Notes under the pieces: model-generated | Told to the model about the DNA's origin: nothing | Seen by the model: only the letters and a program-made list of their open reading frames with translations | Databases searched by the model: none | Shown: positions 20,713 to 30,318 of the stretch, piece after piece | Layout: each line of letters begins with the position of its first letter | Numbering within the stretch: the first letter of the stretch is position 1 | Made by a program: the position numbers and the translations under genes | NCBI RefSeq assembly: GCF_019104725.1 | Contig: NZ_JAHRXF010000012.1 | Span: 1-64,000 of the forward strand | Source: Streptomyces corallincola | GTDB taxonomy: Bacteria > Actinomycetota > Actinomycetes > Streptomycetales > Streptomycetaceae | DNA length: 64,000 nucleotides | Direction: 5' to 3'

Positions 20713-21819
20713 TCAGTCCTCGTCGGCGTCGTCGCGCCTGTCGCTCTCCCGCTCGGGGTGGACGACACCGTCCTCGTCCATGAACGGGTGCATCTTCTCC
20801 GGGGGATGGCTGTCCACGTCGGACGGCCGGGGGCCCTCCGGCCCGTCGAGGCCCCAGCGGACGAGGCGGCGGATACGGCAGATGCGGTAGAGGGTGCCCT
20901 GCACTTCGAGTTCGTTGGAGTTCTCGGCGCGGAGGCGGTCGGACGCCTGGGCCAGTTCGGCCAGCTCCGGGTCCACCCCGACCGGGTCCTCGGCGGCACG
21001 GCTGCGGGCGGTGGCTGCGGGGTCGGTCTCGATGGCGAGCAGCCCCTGCTGGCGGGGGATCAGCCAGGTCAGTACGAAGTCCAGTGCCTTGCGCGCCTCA
21101 TGGGCGGTGGCCTGCAGTCGGGTGGCGGGCGACCAGGCGTCGCCGTCGCGCTCCAGGACCCGGAACGCGGGCGGGAGCAGCATGACATCGGGGTGGCTCC
21201 TCAACGCGTCACGGGCGTCGCGGAGCACGGGCTTGGGGAAACGCGAGCTGGTGTACGCCAGGCTGCGCAGGGCCAGCCGTTCCGCCGCCTGCGAGGGTGT
21301 GATCGGGGCGGCCGGATCGAGCAGCAGGCCCTCGTCCACACGGGCCACGTGCTTACGTTCCCAGCTCAGGACCGCCGGCTGGGGGTCCGTGGGGCGGGGC
21401 AGTTCGATACCGCCGGGGCCCATGCCAACGTACTCCTCGACCCGGACGATGCGGTACCGCTCGTCCAGGACGGTGATCTCGTCAACGCGCTCGGTCTCCA
21501 GCCGGGCGACCGCCGCCAGCAGGGCGCGCCGCTCCTCCTTGGACTCGGCCTCGTCCTTCGCCCGGAACCAGAACCGGGAATGGAGGCTGTCCCGCGCCTC
21601 CTGGGCGCAGCCGGACTCCAGCGAGATCATGACCCGCCAGCGGGGTTCCTCCCCCTCCTTCTGCACCGCCACGCCGAACAGCGGCCCGCGCACCACGACC
21701 GACCGCACCTCGGACGCCGCGTCACGCGCGTCGGCCTCCCGCACCGCCTCCACGGGCTCGTCCGGCACCCGCACCACGATCGGCGGCATCCGATCCGAAG
21801 TCACCTCGTCACGCCCCAT
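20713..21819 (-). CDS. DUF5954 family protein
   Basis: A 368-residue soluble protein of a family I recognise from Streptomyces genomes as DUF5954, with no known function. The opening PPIVVRVPDEPVEAVREADARDAA and the VVRGPLFGVAVQ segment are family hallmarks. The middle has alternating beta and helical segments (RYRIVRVEEYVGMG ... PQPAVLSWERK), and the C-terminus ends with an Asp/Glu/Arg-rich tail. ATG 21819 follows GGTGAGGG; an ATG 78 bases upstream is possible but reads poorly. It points toward the P450 but the 482-base gap argues against a shared operon. Confidence 0.7.
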   Translation of the reverse strand: MGRDEVTSDRMPPIVVRVPDEPVEAVREADARDAASEVRSVVVRGPLFGVAVQKEGEEPRWRVMISLESGCAQEARDSLHSRFWFRAKDEAESKEERRALLAAVARLETERVDEITVLDERYRIVRVEEYVGMGPGGIELPRPTDPQPAVLSWERKHVARVDEGLLLDPAAPITPSQAAERLALRSLAYTSSRFPKPVLRDARDALRSHPDVMLLPPAFRVLERDGDAWSPATRLQATAHEARKALDFVLTWLIPRQQGLLAIETDPAATARSRAAEDPVGVDPELAELAQASDRLRAENSNELEVQGTLYRICRIRRLVRWGLDGPEGPRPSDVDSHPPEKMHPFMDEDGVVHPERESDRRDDADED

Positions 21820-22243
21820 GCCCTCACCCCGCCGATCGACACCAGCGGACAACTCCCCCACGCCGTACGGCACAACGACTCCGCACCCACGCGACAAGCG
21901 GTCCCTGCACTCTCTGTCCCAAAAGGTAGCCCAGAGTCACAGCACCCCGTGGGGAAAGCACATAGTTGACCACTCGTCCGTGGTGGCAGGACCTATGCGG
22001 GGCGGGCGGGCGCGCCTTCGGGCACCGGGAGCGGGGACGCAGGGGGCAGCTCGGCCACCCAGGACGATCCGTGGGTGACCATCCGGCACGTTCACTGTCG
22101 CACTAACCCAAACGCACCCAAACACCTCCTGACCCCCGAAGACTTCACAAAGGGAGCACCAAGAGACAAGCGCGAAGGAAGTTCCGTTTTGTTTCTTCTG
22201 GAGCATTCAAGCCTTCGCCGTTCACCGCACGTTTGTCGCCACG

Positions 22244-22270
22244 TTGGAAGATTTTCGCGAAAAAGTCCAA
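22244..22270. promoter_or_regulatory. AT-rich palindrome, candidate operator
   Basis: A central TTTTCGCGAAAA (12-bp perfect palindrome, 22252-22263) is flanked by TTGGA on the left and TCCAA on the right, one base off symmetry. It lies about 40 bases upstream of the promoter-like boxes of the peptide ABC operon, a typical operator position. Confidence 0.4.
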
Positions 22271-22309
22271 TATGTGACTTCGCTTAACCGGATCGCGACC
22301 TGATCAACC

Positions 22310-22338
22310 TTGACTTGCCGCAGGGGCAGTTGGAATTG
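22310..22338 (+). promoter_or_regulatory. Candidate promoter of the peptide ABC operon
   Basis: TTGACT (22310-22315) is followed after 17 bases by GAATTG (22333-22338). The -35 is a good housekeeping-sigma match, the -10 is weak. It leaves a leader of about 280 bases before the permease start. Confidence 0.4.
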
Positions 22339-22620
22339 TCGGCGGCGGCGCTGACCACGCGTCCGACTTGAACTGACTTACTCCCACGCAAGGTTGTCGC
22401 TTCATGCCCGGCGCACTGCTCGCTCACGCTTCACCCACTCATGCGGCTCCGCCGGCACAGCTCAGTCTCACGCAACCGAGCGAGGCCGCGCCACTCGTTT
22501 TATGACCTCCCGAGGGTCCGCACTCCCTGCCCGAGGGCTCGCGACCCGGTGCCGGGTCAACCCGACCTCGATTCCCTTCGCTCACCGGACTTGCGGGCCG
22601 AATACGCCTACGCCCACATC

Positions 22621-23622
22621 ATGAAAGACCGGCTAACAGTGCTGCGTTACATCGCCCGCAAGATAGTCGGCTGGTTCCTGATGATCGCCATCGCGACCAA
22701 CCTCACGTATTTCCTCGCTAACGCGTTCCTCAAACCTGCGTCGAACTACACCGCGCTGCGACCACCTCGAACTCCAGCCCAGATCAACCGTTCGCTGGCG
22801 CTATACAATCTGAATCCGAACAAGCCGATCACAGATCGGTGGTGGCATTGGATATCCCAGATCGTGACTCACTTCGACTGGGGCCAGTCGCCGACCGGTG
22901 GCAGCGTCAACGACCAAGTCGCCTATCGGATTTTCGTCAGCGGCCAGCTGGTCCTGGGCTCGACGATCCTGTCCATCGTCATTGGAGTCGGGCTGGGCGT
23001 CTACACGGCGTCGCGCCAGTACAAGGCCTCCGACCGGGTGCTGCAGGGGTTCTCGGTGCTTTCCTTCAACACGCCCTCCGCTGTGGCCTCCCTGGGCGTT
23101 GTGTTCGCGGCCATCGCGCTGAACCAGGCTCTGGGCAGCACGCTGCTTCCCGTCGCCGGAGCGCAGAGCCCCGACGTCTCCGGTTTCTGGTCGGTCTTCG
23201 GGTCCAGAGCGACGCACGCGATCCTGCCGACGATCTCGCTCACGTTCATCTCCTACGCCGGATATCACCTGTTGCAGCGCTCCCTGCTGCTGGACCACAT
23301 CAACTCCGACTACGTCCGTACGGCACGGGCCAAGGGGTTGACGCGGAAACAGGCCATCTACCGTCACGGGCTGCGGACTTCGATCATTCCCGTCGCCACT
23401 CAGGTCGCGTTCGCGATGCCGGCGCTCTTCACCGGCGCGGTGATCACCGAGACGGTCTTCGCCTGGCACGGAATGGGTGAGTACTTCACCAAGACGATCA
23501 GCACGAACGACGTGCACGGCGTCGTCGCCGTAGCGGCCTTCGGTGCCCTCATGACGGCCATCGGCGCGATTCTCGCCGACCTCGCGGTCGTGGCCCTCGA
23601 CCCCAGGATCCGGGTGAGCTGA
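22621..23622 (+). CDS. ABC transporter permease, DppB/OppB type
   Basis: A 333-residue inner-membrane permease of the peptide/nickel importer class. It begins with the usual RYIARKIVGWFLM helix, has a long external loop (about 45-110) and ends with the EAA-type cytoplasmic loop DYVRTARAKGLTRKQAIYRHGLR that docks on the ATPase. First gene of a four-gene operon; its stop is one base from the next start. ATG 22621 has no ribosome site worth the name, so translation may start further upstream or be weak, but the family N-terminus fits this Met. Confidence 0.87.
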   Translation: MKDRLTVLRYIARKIVGWFLMIAIATNLTYFLANAFLKPASNYTALRPPRTPAQINRSLALYNLNPNKPITDRWWHWISQIVTHFDWGQSPTGGSVNDQVAYRIFVSGQLVLGSTILSIVIGVGLGVYTASRQYKASDRVLQGFSVLSFNTPSAVASLGVVFAAIALNQALGSTLLPVAGAQSPDVSGFWSVFGSRATHAILPTISLTFISYAGYHLLQRSLLLDHINSDYVRTARAKGLTRKQAIYRHGLRTSIIPVATQVAFAMPALFTGAVITETVFAWHGMGEYFTKTISTNDVHGVVAVAAFGALMTAIGAILADLAVVALDPRIRVS

Positions 23623-23623
23623 C

Positions 23624-24580
23624 GTGGCCATCAACATGCCCGGCGTCGGTCCCGACGCCGAACAGACCCACCCCGACGAGTCCGTTGCGCGGGAAGCGGG
23701 AAAGACCGGTTCCGGTGGCAAGCGGCTCTCACCGTCCAAGCTCTACATGCGACGCTTCGCGCGCAACAAGCCGGCGCTCGGCGGTCTGATCCTTTTCGTC
23801 CTTCTCGTGCTCTTCTCGCTGTTCGGCCCCTACCTGACCCATTGGGACTACATGGAGGCGGACTTCACCGCGCTCTCCGTCCCGCCGGGTGTGGACGGCC
23901 ACCTGCTGGGCACCAACGGCGCCGGGAACGACGTCTACGCCCAGCTCGTGCACGGCCTCGGCAGATCGCTGATCATCGCGGTGACGGTATCGCTGCTGAC
24001 CACCGCCATAGCCGGACTGTTCGGCACCACCGCCGCCTACTTCGGCGGCAAGATCGAGCGGGCGATGCTCGGTTTCGTGCACTTCCTGCTCATCCTGCCC
24101 TCGTTCCTCATCATCGCCCTGGTCGGTACGCGCTTCCGCGGCGAATGGCAGGTCCTGGTCCTGGTCCTCACGCTCTTCGGCTGGATGCTCACGGCGCGCG
24201 TGATCTGGTCCCTGGCCACCTCCCTGCGGGAACGCGAGTACGTGCTGGCGGCCCGCTTCATGGGTGTCAGCGCGATGCGCACCATCGTCCGCCATCTGGT
24301 GCCCAACATCGGGTCCCTGCTCATCGTGACGTTCACCCTCGGTGTCGCCTCGACCGTGCAGGCCGAGACGGCGCTGTCCTTCATCGGTTTCGGCGTCAAG
24401 CAGCCCGACGTGTCACTGGGCTCGATGCTCGCCGACGGCCAGAACACCCTGTCCACCGCTCCCTGGCTGTTCTACCTGCCCGCAGCCCTGGTGGTGCTGC
24501 TCACCGTGGCGATGGCGCTGATCGGCGACGGTCTGCGGGACGCCCTCGACCCCACCTCGCAGTCTGGAGGACGCGCATGA
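23624..24580 (+). CDS. ABC transporter permease, DppC/OppC type
   Basis: A 318-residue second permease of the peptide importer. A polar N-terminal 45 residues precede the first helix; the extracytoplasmic HLLGTNGAGNDVYAQLVHGLGRSL block is the DppC signature, and REYVLAARFMGVSAMRTIVRHLVPN is the ATPase-contact loop. GTG 23624 begins one base after the DppB-type stop, and the gene overlaps the ATPase start by ATGA, so the operon is translationally coupled. Confidence 0.9.
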   Translation: MAINMPGVGPDAEQTHPDESVAREAGKTGSGGKRLSPSKLYMRRFARNKPALGGLILFVLLVLFSLFGPYLTHWDYMEADFTALSVPPGVDGHLLGTNGAGNDVYAQLVHGLGRSLIIAVTVSLLTTAIAGLFGTTAAYFGGKIERAMLGFVHFLLILPSFLIIALVGTRFRGEWQVLVLVLTLFGWMLTARVIWSLATSLREREYVLAARFMGVSAMRTIVRHLVPNIGSLLIVTFTLGVASTVQAETALSFIGFGVKQPDVSLGSMLADGQNTLSTAPWLFYLPAALVVLLTVAMALIGDGLRDALDPTSQSGGRA

Positions 24581-26700
24581 TCGAGCAGCGCGCCGTCACG
24601 ACCCCGCTCGACACCCAGCAGCCCCTGCTGTCCGTACGTGACCTGAGAGTGGCCTTCCCCTCGGAGGCGGGCCGGGTGGAGGCCGTCCGCGGTGTCTCCT
24701 TCGACCTGCACCGCGGCAAAACCCTGGGCATCGTGGGCGAATCGGGTTCGGGCAAGTCCGTCACGTCGATGGCCGTCATGGGACTGCTGCCCGACTACGC
24801 CGCGATCACCGGCGAGATCACGCTCGGCGGGCGGAACCTCCTCGATCTCGACGACCGGCAGATGTCGAAGGTGCGCGGTCGGCAGATCGGCATGATCTTC
24901 CAGGACCCGCTGTCGTCGCTCACCCCGATCTTCACCATCGGGGACCAGATCGCCGAGGCCCTCCAGATCCACCAAGACATCTCGGCGGCGGCCGCCGCGA
25001 AACGGGCCGTCGAACTGCTGGATCTGGTCGGCATCCCCAATCCCGACCGCCGCGCCAAGGGGTTCCCGCACGAGTTCTCCGGCGGGATGCGCCAGCGGGC
25101 CGTCATCGCCATGTCGATAGCCAACGACCCCGACCTGATCATCGCCGACGAGCCGACGACCGCCCTGGACGTCACCGTGCAGGCGCAGATCCTCGACGTC
25201 CTCAAGACCGCCCAGCGCGAGACCGGGGCAGCGGTCATCATGATCACCCACGACCTCGGGGTGGTGGCCGGCTCCGCCGACGACGTCATGGTGATGTACG
25301 CCGGGAAACCGGTCGAACACGCCGGGGTGGACGAACTCTTCGCACGGCCGCGTATGCCGTACACGATCGGCCTGATGGGAGCGATCCCCCGCCTCGACGA
25401 CCGCGCCAGGGACGCCCTGACCCCGGTTCCGGGGACTCCGCCGCTCCTGGTGGACCTTCCCGACGCCTGCCCGTTCGCGGCGCGTTGTCCCGTCGTGCAG
25501 GACGCCTGCCGGGAGACCGAACCCCCCTTGCTGGCCGTCACCGGGAGCGACGGAGACGGGCACTCGGCCGCGTGCCGACGTGCGGCGGAGATCGAGGACG
25601 GTGCCATCGGCGGCGAGCCGATCTACCCCGTCCCGGCCCTCAGGGAGAACCGGGTCGCGGCCGTCCCCCGTGAGGACCGGCCGAAGGTCCTGGAGCTCTC
25701 GGGTGTCACCAAGACCTTCCCGCTCACCAAGGGCGGCCTGCTCAAGCGCAAGGTGGGCACCGTCTTCGCCGTCAACGGCATCGACCTGGACATCCGCGAG
25801 GGCGAGACGCTCGGACTCGTCGGCGAGTCGGGGTGCGGCAAGACCACCACGCTCCTGGAGATCATGGGGCTCAAGCCGCCCGAGCAGGGCAGCATCGCCG
25901 TCTGCGGCCAGGACACGGCGGACCTGAAGCGGAAGCAGGACATCAGTTCCGTCCGCCGCAACATGCAGATGGTGTTCCAGGACCCGATGGGCGCACTGGA
26001 CCCCCGCATGACGGTCTTCGACATCCTCGCGGAACCGCTCCGCGCGGTCGGAGAACGCAACAGCAAGGTGCTCGCGGGCAAGGTGGCGGAGCTGATGGAA
26101 CTCGTGGGACTCGACCCCGAGCACCGCGACCGCTTCCCCGCGGCCTTCTCCGGCGGACAGCGGCAGCGCATCGGCATCGCCCGGGCCCTCGCCACGAGGC
26201 CGCAGCTGCTCGTGCTCGACGAGCCCGTCTCGGCACTCGACGTCTCGGTGCAGGCCGGTGTCATCAACCTGCTCAACGAGCTCAAGGCCGAGCTGGGCCT
26301 GTCCTACCTCTTCGTCGCTCACGACCTGTCGGTGGTGAGTCACATCTCCGACCGCGTGGCCGTGATGTACCTGGGCCGGATCGTCGAGGTCGGCACCACC
26401 GACGCCGTCTTCGACAACCCCAGGCACCCCTACACCAAGGCACTCCTCTCCGCGATCCCGCTGCCCGATCCGGTCGCGGAACGCACTCGGGAGCGGGTCC
26501 TGCTCAAGGGCGATCTGCCCAACCCGACCGATGACCGGCCCGGTTGCCGGTTCGTCACCAGGTGTCCGCTCCATCTGACCCTGTCGGAGCCGCAGAAGGA
26601 ACGGTGCCGCGGGGTCACTCCGCAGCTCACGGAGCGGGAAGAGCGGGACCACCAGGACGCATGCCATTTCGCGGACACGCCCGTGTCCGTTGACCACTGA
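24577..26700 (+). CDS. Fused double ABC ATPase (DppD-DppF type)
   Basis: A 707-residue protein carrying two complete ATP-binding cassettes that are separate subunits (DppD and DppF) in most peptide importers. Domain 1 has Walker A GESGSGKS, signature FSGGMRQR and Walker B LIIADEPT, followed by an oligopeptide-transporter C-terminal segment with cysteines (CPFAARCP). Domain 2 repeats the set with GESGCGKT, FSGGQRQR and LLVLDEPV, and ends with its own cysteine segment (CRFVTRCPLH). Such cysteine segments bind an Fe-S cluster in some family members. The ATG lies in an ATGA overlap with the permease stop and has CTGGAGG upstream. Confidence 0.93.
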   Translation: MIEQRAVTTPLDTQQPLLSVRDLRVAFPSEAGRVEAVRGVSFDLHRGKTLGIVGESGSGKSVTSMAVMGLLPDYAAITGEITLGGRNLLDLDDRQMSKVRGRQIGMIFQDPLSSLTPIFTIGDQIAEALQIHQDISAAAAAKRAVELLDLVGIPNPDRRAKGFPHEFSGGMRQRAVIAMSIANDPDLIIADEPTTALDVTVQAQILDVLKTAQRETGAAVIMITHDLGVVAGSADDVMVMYAGKPVEHAGVDELFARPRMPYTIGLMGAIPRLDDRARDALTPVPGTPPLLVDLPDACPFAARCPVVQDACRETEPPLLAVTGSDGDGHSAACRRAAEIEDGAIGGEPIYPVPALRENRVAAVPREDRPKVLELSGVTKTFPLTKGGLLKRKVGTVFAVNGIDLDIREGETLGLVGESGCGKTTTLLEIMGLKPPEQGSIAVCGQDTADLKRKQDISSVRRNMQMVFQDPMGALDPRMTVFDILAEPLRAVGERNSKVLAGKVAELMELVGLDPEHRDRFPAAFSGGQRQRIGIARALATRPQLLVLDEPVSALDVSVQAGVINLLNELKAELGLSYLFVAHDLSVVSHISDRVAVMYLGRIVEVGTTDAVFDNPRHPYTKALLSAIPLPDPVAERTRERVLLKGDLPNPTDDRPGCRFVTRCPLHLTLSEPQKERCRGVTPQLTEREERDHQDACHFADTPVSVDH

Positions 26701-26714
26701 ACCGAAAGGCCGTC

Positions 26715-28418
26715 ATGAAGAGAGCTGTTCTGAGCGGGCTGGCGATCGCCGCCACCGCTTCCCTCGTCCTCTCGGGGTGCACCAGTGGCAGCACCGACAA
26801 CTCCGGCCAGGAGAAGTCCAAGGGCGCCACCTCGGAGAGCGAGGTGCTGACCTCGTACAACCCGCAGCCCGCGAGCAATCTGCAGCAGGGCGGCAAGCTG
26901 ACGCTTCCCATCGTCGAGATCCCCGACCAGCTCAACCCGCTGCAGGGCAACGCGTCGCTGTACACGTCGAAGATCGCGTGGTTCTACCAGCCGCAGCTGT
27001 CCTTCAACGACCCCAAGGGCAACATCACGTACAACCCGGACTTCCTCGCCGACGTCAAGCAGACGACGGTGGGCGGCAAGACCCAGGTCACGTACGACAT
27101 CAACCCCAAGGCCAAGTGGAACGACGGCCAGGACATCGACTGGACCGCGTTCCGGGACACCTGGAACGCGCTCAACGGGAAGAACAAGGAGTACGTCGTC
27201 GGTTCCAGCGACGGCTACTCCAGCATCACCTCGGTCAAGAAGGGCAAGGACGCCAAGCAGGCGGTCATCACCTTCGAGGGCCCGTTCGTGTACTGGAAGT
27301 CCCTCTTCTCCTCCCTCGTCAACCCGCACATCGCCAAGGCCGACGCCTTCAACAAGGCGTACGTGAGCAAGCTGCACCCGGAGTGGGGCGCCGGCCCGTA
27401 CACCATCTCCAAGTTCGACGCCAAGGGCGGCACCGTCTCCTACAAGCCCAACCCCAACTGGTGGGGTGCCAAACCGCATCTGGACGAGCTCACCTTCGTG
27501 CAGATGGAGTCGAGCGCCAGCCTCAACGCGTTCAAGAACGGCCAGATCGACGCGGTCCAGGCGGCCAACGCCGAGGAGCTCGCCCAGGTGAAGTCGGTGA
27601 AGGGGACCGAGCTTCGCCGCGGTACGACCACCTCCAACAACCTCCTGGTCTTCAACAGCACCTCGCCGCAGCTGAAGGACCCGGCGGTGCGCAAGGCCCT
27701 GATGGAGGGGATCGACCGTTCCCAGCTCGCGAAGATCACGTTCCAGGGACTCGGCTACACCGAGCCCCTGCCCGGCTCCTTCCTGCTCTTCCCCTTCCAG
27801 AAGGGGTACCAGGACACCTTCGGGAAGCTCGTGAAGTTCGACGCCGCGACGGCGAAGAAGGACCTGGACGCCGCGGGCTGGAAGGTCGGCTCGGACGGGG
27901 TGCGCGCCAAGGACGGGAAGAAGCTGGAGCTGACCTTCCCCACCATCGGTGACAGCTCCACCGTCAAGGCCCGTGCCACCGCGATCGCTCAGATGATGAA
28001 GAACATCGGCATCAAGCTGGACATCGAGTCCCGCCCCTCCGCGGACTTCAACAAGGTGTTCACCAAGCGCGCCTTCGACATCTTCGGCATGGGCTTCATC
28101 TCCAGCGACCCGAACGGAATGCTCTACATCTGCCAGATGTACTGCTCCGACTCCTCCCTCAACGTCTCGCGCTCGGTGCCGAAGAGCATGGACAAGGAGG
28201 TCAAGGCCGTCACCAACCTGCCGACCCTGGACGAGCAGATCACGGCCGGCAACAAGGTCGAGCTGGAGGCCATGAAGACCTACGGCATCATGCCGCTGCA
28301 CAACGGCCCCACCATCTGGGCCGTGAAGAAGGGTCTCGCCAACTACGGGTCGGCCCAGTTCTACGGCAGCTACGGCGTCATCGGCCCGCCGCAGCTGGTC
28401 GGCTGGCAGAAGAAGTAG
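26715..28418 (+). CDS. Peptide-binding lipoprotein, SBP family 5
   Basis: A 567-residue solute-binding protein of the DppA/OppA class. The N-terminus is a lipoprotein signal with lipobox LSGC (Cys22), so it is anchored outside the membrane and feeds the permeases encoded upstream. Family features include GGKLTLPIVEIPDQLNPLQGN and YKPNPNWWG. Last gene of the operon, 14 bases after the ATPase, with GAAAGG as ribosome site. The substrate, a di- or oligopeptide or similar compound, is not readable. The gene order (permeases and ATPase before binding protein) differs from the usual dppABCDF order. Confidence 0.92.
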   Translation: MKRAVLSGLAIAATASLVLSGCTSGSTDNSGQEKSKGATSESEVLTSYNPQPASNLQQGGKLTLPIVEIPDQLNPLQGNASLYTSKIAWFYQPQLSFNDPKGNITYNPDFLADVKQTTVGGKTQVTYDINPKAKWNDGQDIDWTAFRDTWNALNGKNKEYVVGSSDGYSSITSVKKGKDAKQAVITFEGPFVYWKSLFSSLVNPHIAKADAFNKAYVSKLHPEWGAGPYTISKFDAKGGTVSYKPNPNWWGAKPHLDELTFVQMESSASLNAFKNGQIDAVQAANAEELAQVKSVKGTELRRGTTTSNNLLVFNSTSPQLKDPAVRKALMEGIDRSQLAKITFQGLGYTEPLPGSFLLFPFQKGYQDTFGKLVKFDAATAKKDLDAAGWKVGSDGVRAKDGKKLELTFPTIGDSSTVKARATAIAQMMKNIGIKLDIESRPSADFNKVFTKRAFDIFGMGFISSDPNGMLYICQMYCSDSSLNVSRSVPKSMDKEVKAVTNLPTLDEQITAGNKVELEAMKTYGIMPLHNGPTIWAVKKGLANYGSAQFYGSYGVIGPPQLVGWQKK

Positions 28419-28429
28419 TCCCGTCCTCC

Positions 28430-28466
28430 GGGGGCTCCACCGCAGCGTGTGTGCGGTGGAGCCCCC
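28430..28466 (+). terminator. Strong terminator of the peptide ABC operon
   Basis: A perfect 15-bp stem (GGGGGCTCCACCGCA, complement at 28452-28466) with a 7-base loop, 11 bases after the binding-protein stop codon. Confidence 0.9.
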
Positions 28467-28535
28467 GCGCGGCGGACGGTGGCGAAGTGATCAACGGGAT
28501 CGCTCCCGGCGCCCGGCGCGACCCGCGGAAAAGCC

Positions 28536-28571
28536 AAGGGCCGACTTCGAACTCCTTCGAAGTCGGCCCTT
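28536..28571 (-). terminator. Terminator of tRNA-Pro
   Basis: A perfect 16-bp stem (AAGGGCCGACTTCGAA and complement) with a CTCC tetraloop. On the minus strand it lies 18 bases after the tRNA 3' end and is followed by GGCTTTTCC, so it terminates the tRNA transcript. Confidence 0.88.
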
Positions 28572-28589
28572 GCCGGTGACTCTCACGAG

Positions 28590-28663
<74 letters not shown>

Positions 28664-28708
28664 GTGCGGTCCCACGCGGCGCGGGCCGCGTGATCTCGCA
28701 GGTCAAGC

Positions 28709-30142
28709 CTACCGTACGCGGGCGGGTGCGCGGGGCGTGCCGGAGGCGACCGGGGTGTGGGTGGTGGGGCCGGTGGTGCGGCGGACCGGGACGAGGAGGG
28801 CGGCACCGGCGGCGCCGAGGCAGAGGAGGGTGAGCAGGGCCCAGCCGTGGGTGTAGCCGGACTCGTGGGGGAGGCCGGAGGGCTGGAGGCGGCCGGTGAC
28901 GAGGACGCTGGTGAGGGCCGCGCCGATGGAACCGCCGATGGTGCGGATGTTGGCGTTCATGCCGGTGGCCGCGCCGGTCTGCTCGGGCGTGACGCTGCCG
29001 ACGATGAGGTTGGCCATCGAGGCGAAGGCGAGACCGATACCGAGGCCGAAGACCCCCGCGACGACCCCGATCTGCCACTGCTCGTCATGCCACAGGGTGA
29101 GGATCGCGCAGGCCAGGGCGCCGAGCGCGGCACCGGTGGTGAGCAGGGCCTTCGCGCCGAAACGGGGTTCGAGGCGACCGGAGAGCACACCGGAGAGGAA
29201 CATCGCCAGCAGCATGGGCAGCATCAGCAGTCCGGACGCGGTCACGCTGCTGCCGAAGCCGTACCCGGCGGACGTGGGCGTCTGGACGTAACCCGGCAGG
29301 AAGGACCAGATCGCGTACATGCCCGCGCCGAAGAGGAGGGCGGCGGCGTTGGTCGTCCACACGGACGGCAGGCGCATCACGCGCAGGTCGATCAGCGGGT
29401 GCTCGGAGCGGGCCTCGCCCACCAGCCAGAGCACGAAGAGGACGACGGCCGCGCCGAACAGGCCGAGGACGCGCGCCGAGCCCCAGCCCCACTGTCCGGC
29501 CTGGCTCAGCGGGAGCAGCAGGGCGACCAGCCAGGCGGAGAGCAGCCCGGCACCGAGCCAACTCACCTTGCCCTGGGCGCGCTTGGGGGATTCGGGGACG
29601 TAGCGCAGGGCGATCAGGACGGTCATGGTGACGACGGCGACCGGTATCCAGAACAGCCAGTGGTAGTCGAGCGCGGAGACGATGGGCCCGGCGGCGACCA
29701 TGCCGACGCCGCCGCCCGCCGCGATGACGGCCGAGAGGTTGCTGATGCTGCCGCTGACCTCGGAGGCCGCGAACTCGTCGCGGATGATGCCGAACGACAG
29801 CGGGAACAGCGCGCCGCCGACGCCCTGTACGACGCGCGCGACGATCAGGACGCCGATGGTCGGGGCGAGCGCGGCGACCAGGCATCCGGCGAGCACGGCG
29901 AGCAGCACCGCGACGAGGGTGCGCTTCTTGCCGACGAGGTCGCCGACGCGGCCGAGGATCGGGGTGAAGACCGAGGCGGACAGCAGATACGCGGTCATCA
30001 CCCAGGTCGCGGTGGACTGCGAGGTGTGCAGCGCGTGCTGGACGGTCGGCAGGGCGGGTGCGATCAGCGACTGGAGCATCGAGAACACACCGGCGCCGGT
30101 GGCGAGCACCGCGAAGGTGAGACGGCTGGACGAGCGGGGCAT
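28709..30142 (-). CDS. MFS drug exporter, DHA2 (14-helix) type
   Basis: A 477-residue major facilitator with about 14 predicted helices, matching drug:H+ antiporters of the EmrB/QacA branch. Visible motifs are GRVGDLVGKKRTL (motif A), the WVMTAYLLSASV region, and motif C-like GPIVSALDYHWLFWIPV. It probably expels a toxic compound. The ATG at 30142 starts the family-like N-terminus, with GGAGAGG upstream; the frame is open further but Pro-rich. It is divergent from a TetR gene, with two operators between them, so it is the likely target of that repressor. Its 3' end is 45 bases from tRNA-Pro. Confidence 0.9.
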   Translation of the reverse strand: MPRSSSRLTFAVLATGAGVFSMLQSLIAPALPTVQHALHTSQSTATWVMTAYLLSASVFTPILGRVGDLVGKKRTLVAVLLAVLAGCLVAALAPTIGVLIVARVVQGVGGALFPLSFGIIRDEFAASEVSGSISNLSAVIAAGGGVGMVAAGPIVSALDYHWLFWIPVAVVTMTVLIALRYVPESPKRAQGKVSWLGAGLLSAWLVALLLPLSQAGQWGWGSARVLGLFGAAVVLFVLWLVGEARSEHPLIDLRVMRLPSVWTTNAAALLFGAGMYAIWSFLPGYVQTPTSAGYGFGSSVTASGLLMLPMLLAMFLSGVLSGRLEPRFGAKALLTTGAALGALACAILTLWHDEQWQIGVVAGVFGLGIGLAFASMANLIVGSVTPEQTGAATGMNANIRTIGGSIGAALTSVLVTGRLQPSGLPHESGYTHGWALLTLLCLGAAGAALLVPVRRTTGPTTHTPVASGTPRAPARVR

Positions 30143-30318
30143 GAGGGAGCCTCTCCGGAATCCGGACGCGGAGGGTGGGACGGGCGGGACGAGGGGGACG
30201 AACATCCGGGCAGGCGTGAGGGCGCGGAGCGCGCCGGGAACGCGTACACAGGGTCAAGGAGTGGGGGCCGTCCCGGGAAGGATTCCCGGTCACGGCGGCG
30301 GTATCTCCGCACTGCTAA

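Larger units (their letters stand above)
21820..22620. other. Long AT-richer leader region upstream of the peptide ABC operon
   Basis: About 800 bases between the divergent DUF5954 gene and the first permease hold no gene I can support. GC content drops clearly around 22080-22320. The stretch contains the palindrome and promoter-like boxes listed separately. A 70-codon frame at 22075-22287 and upstream in-frame extension of the permease (from 22441) lack coding bias. Confidence 0.6.

Noticed and set aside
22075..22287. A 70-codon small ORF in the leader of the peptide ABC operon
   Set aside because: No ribosome site, and third-position GC is low for this genome.
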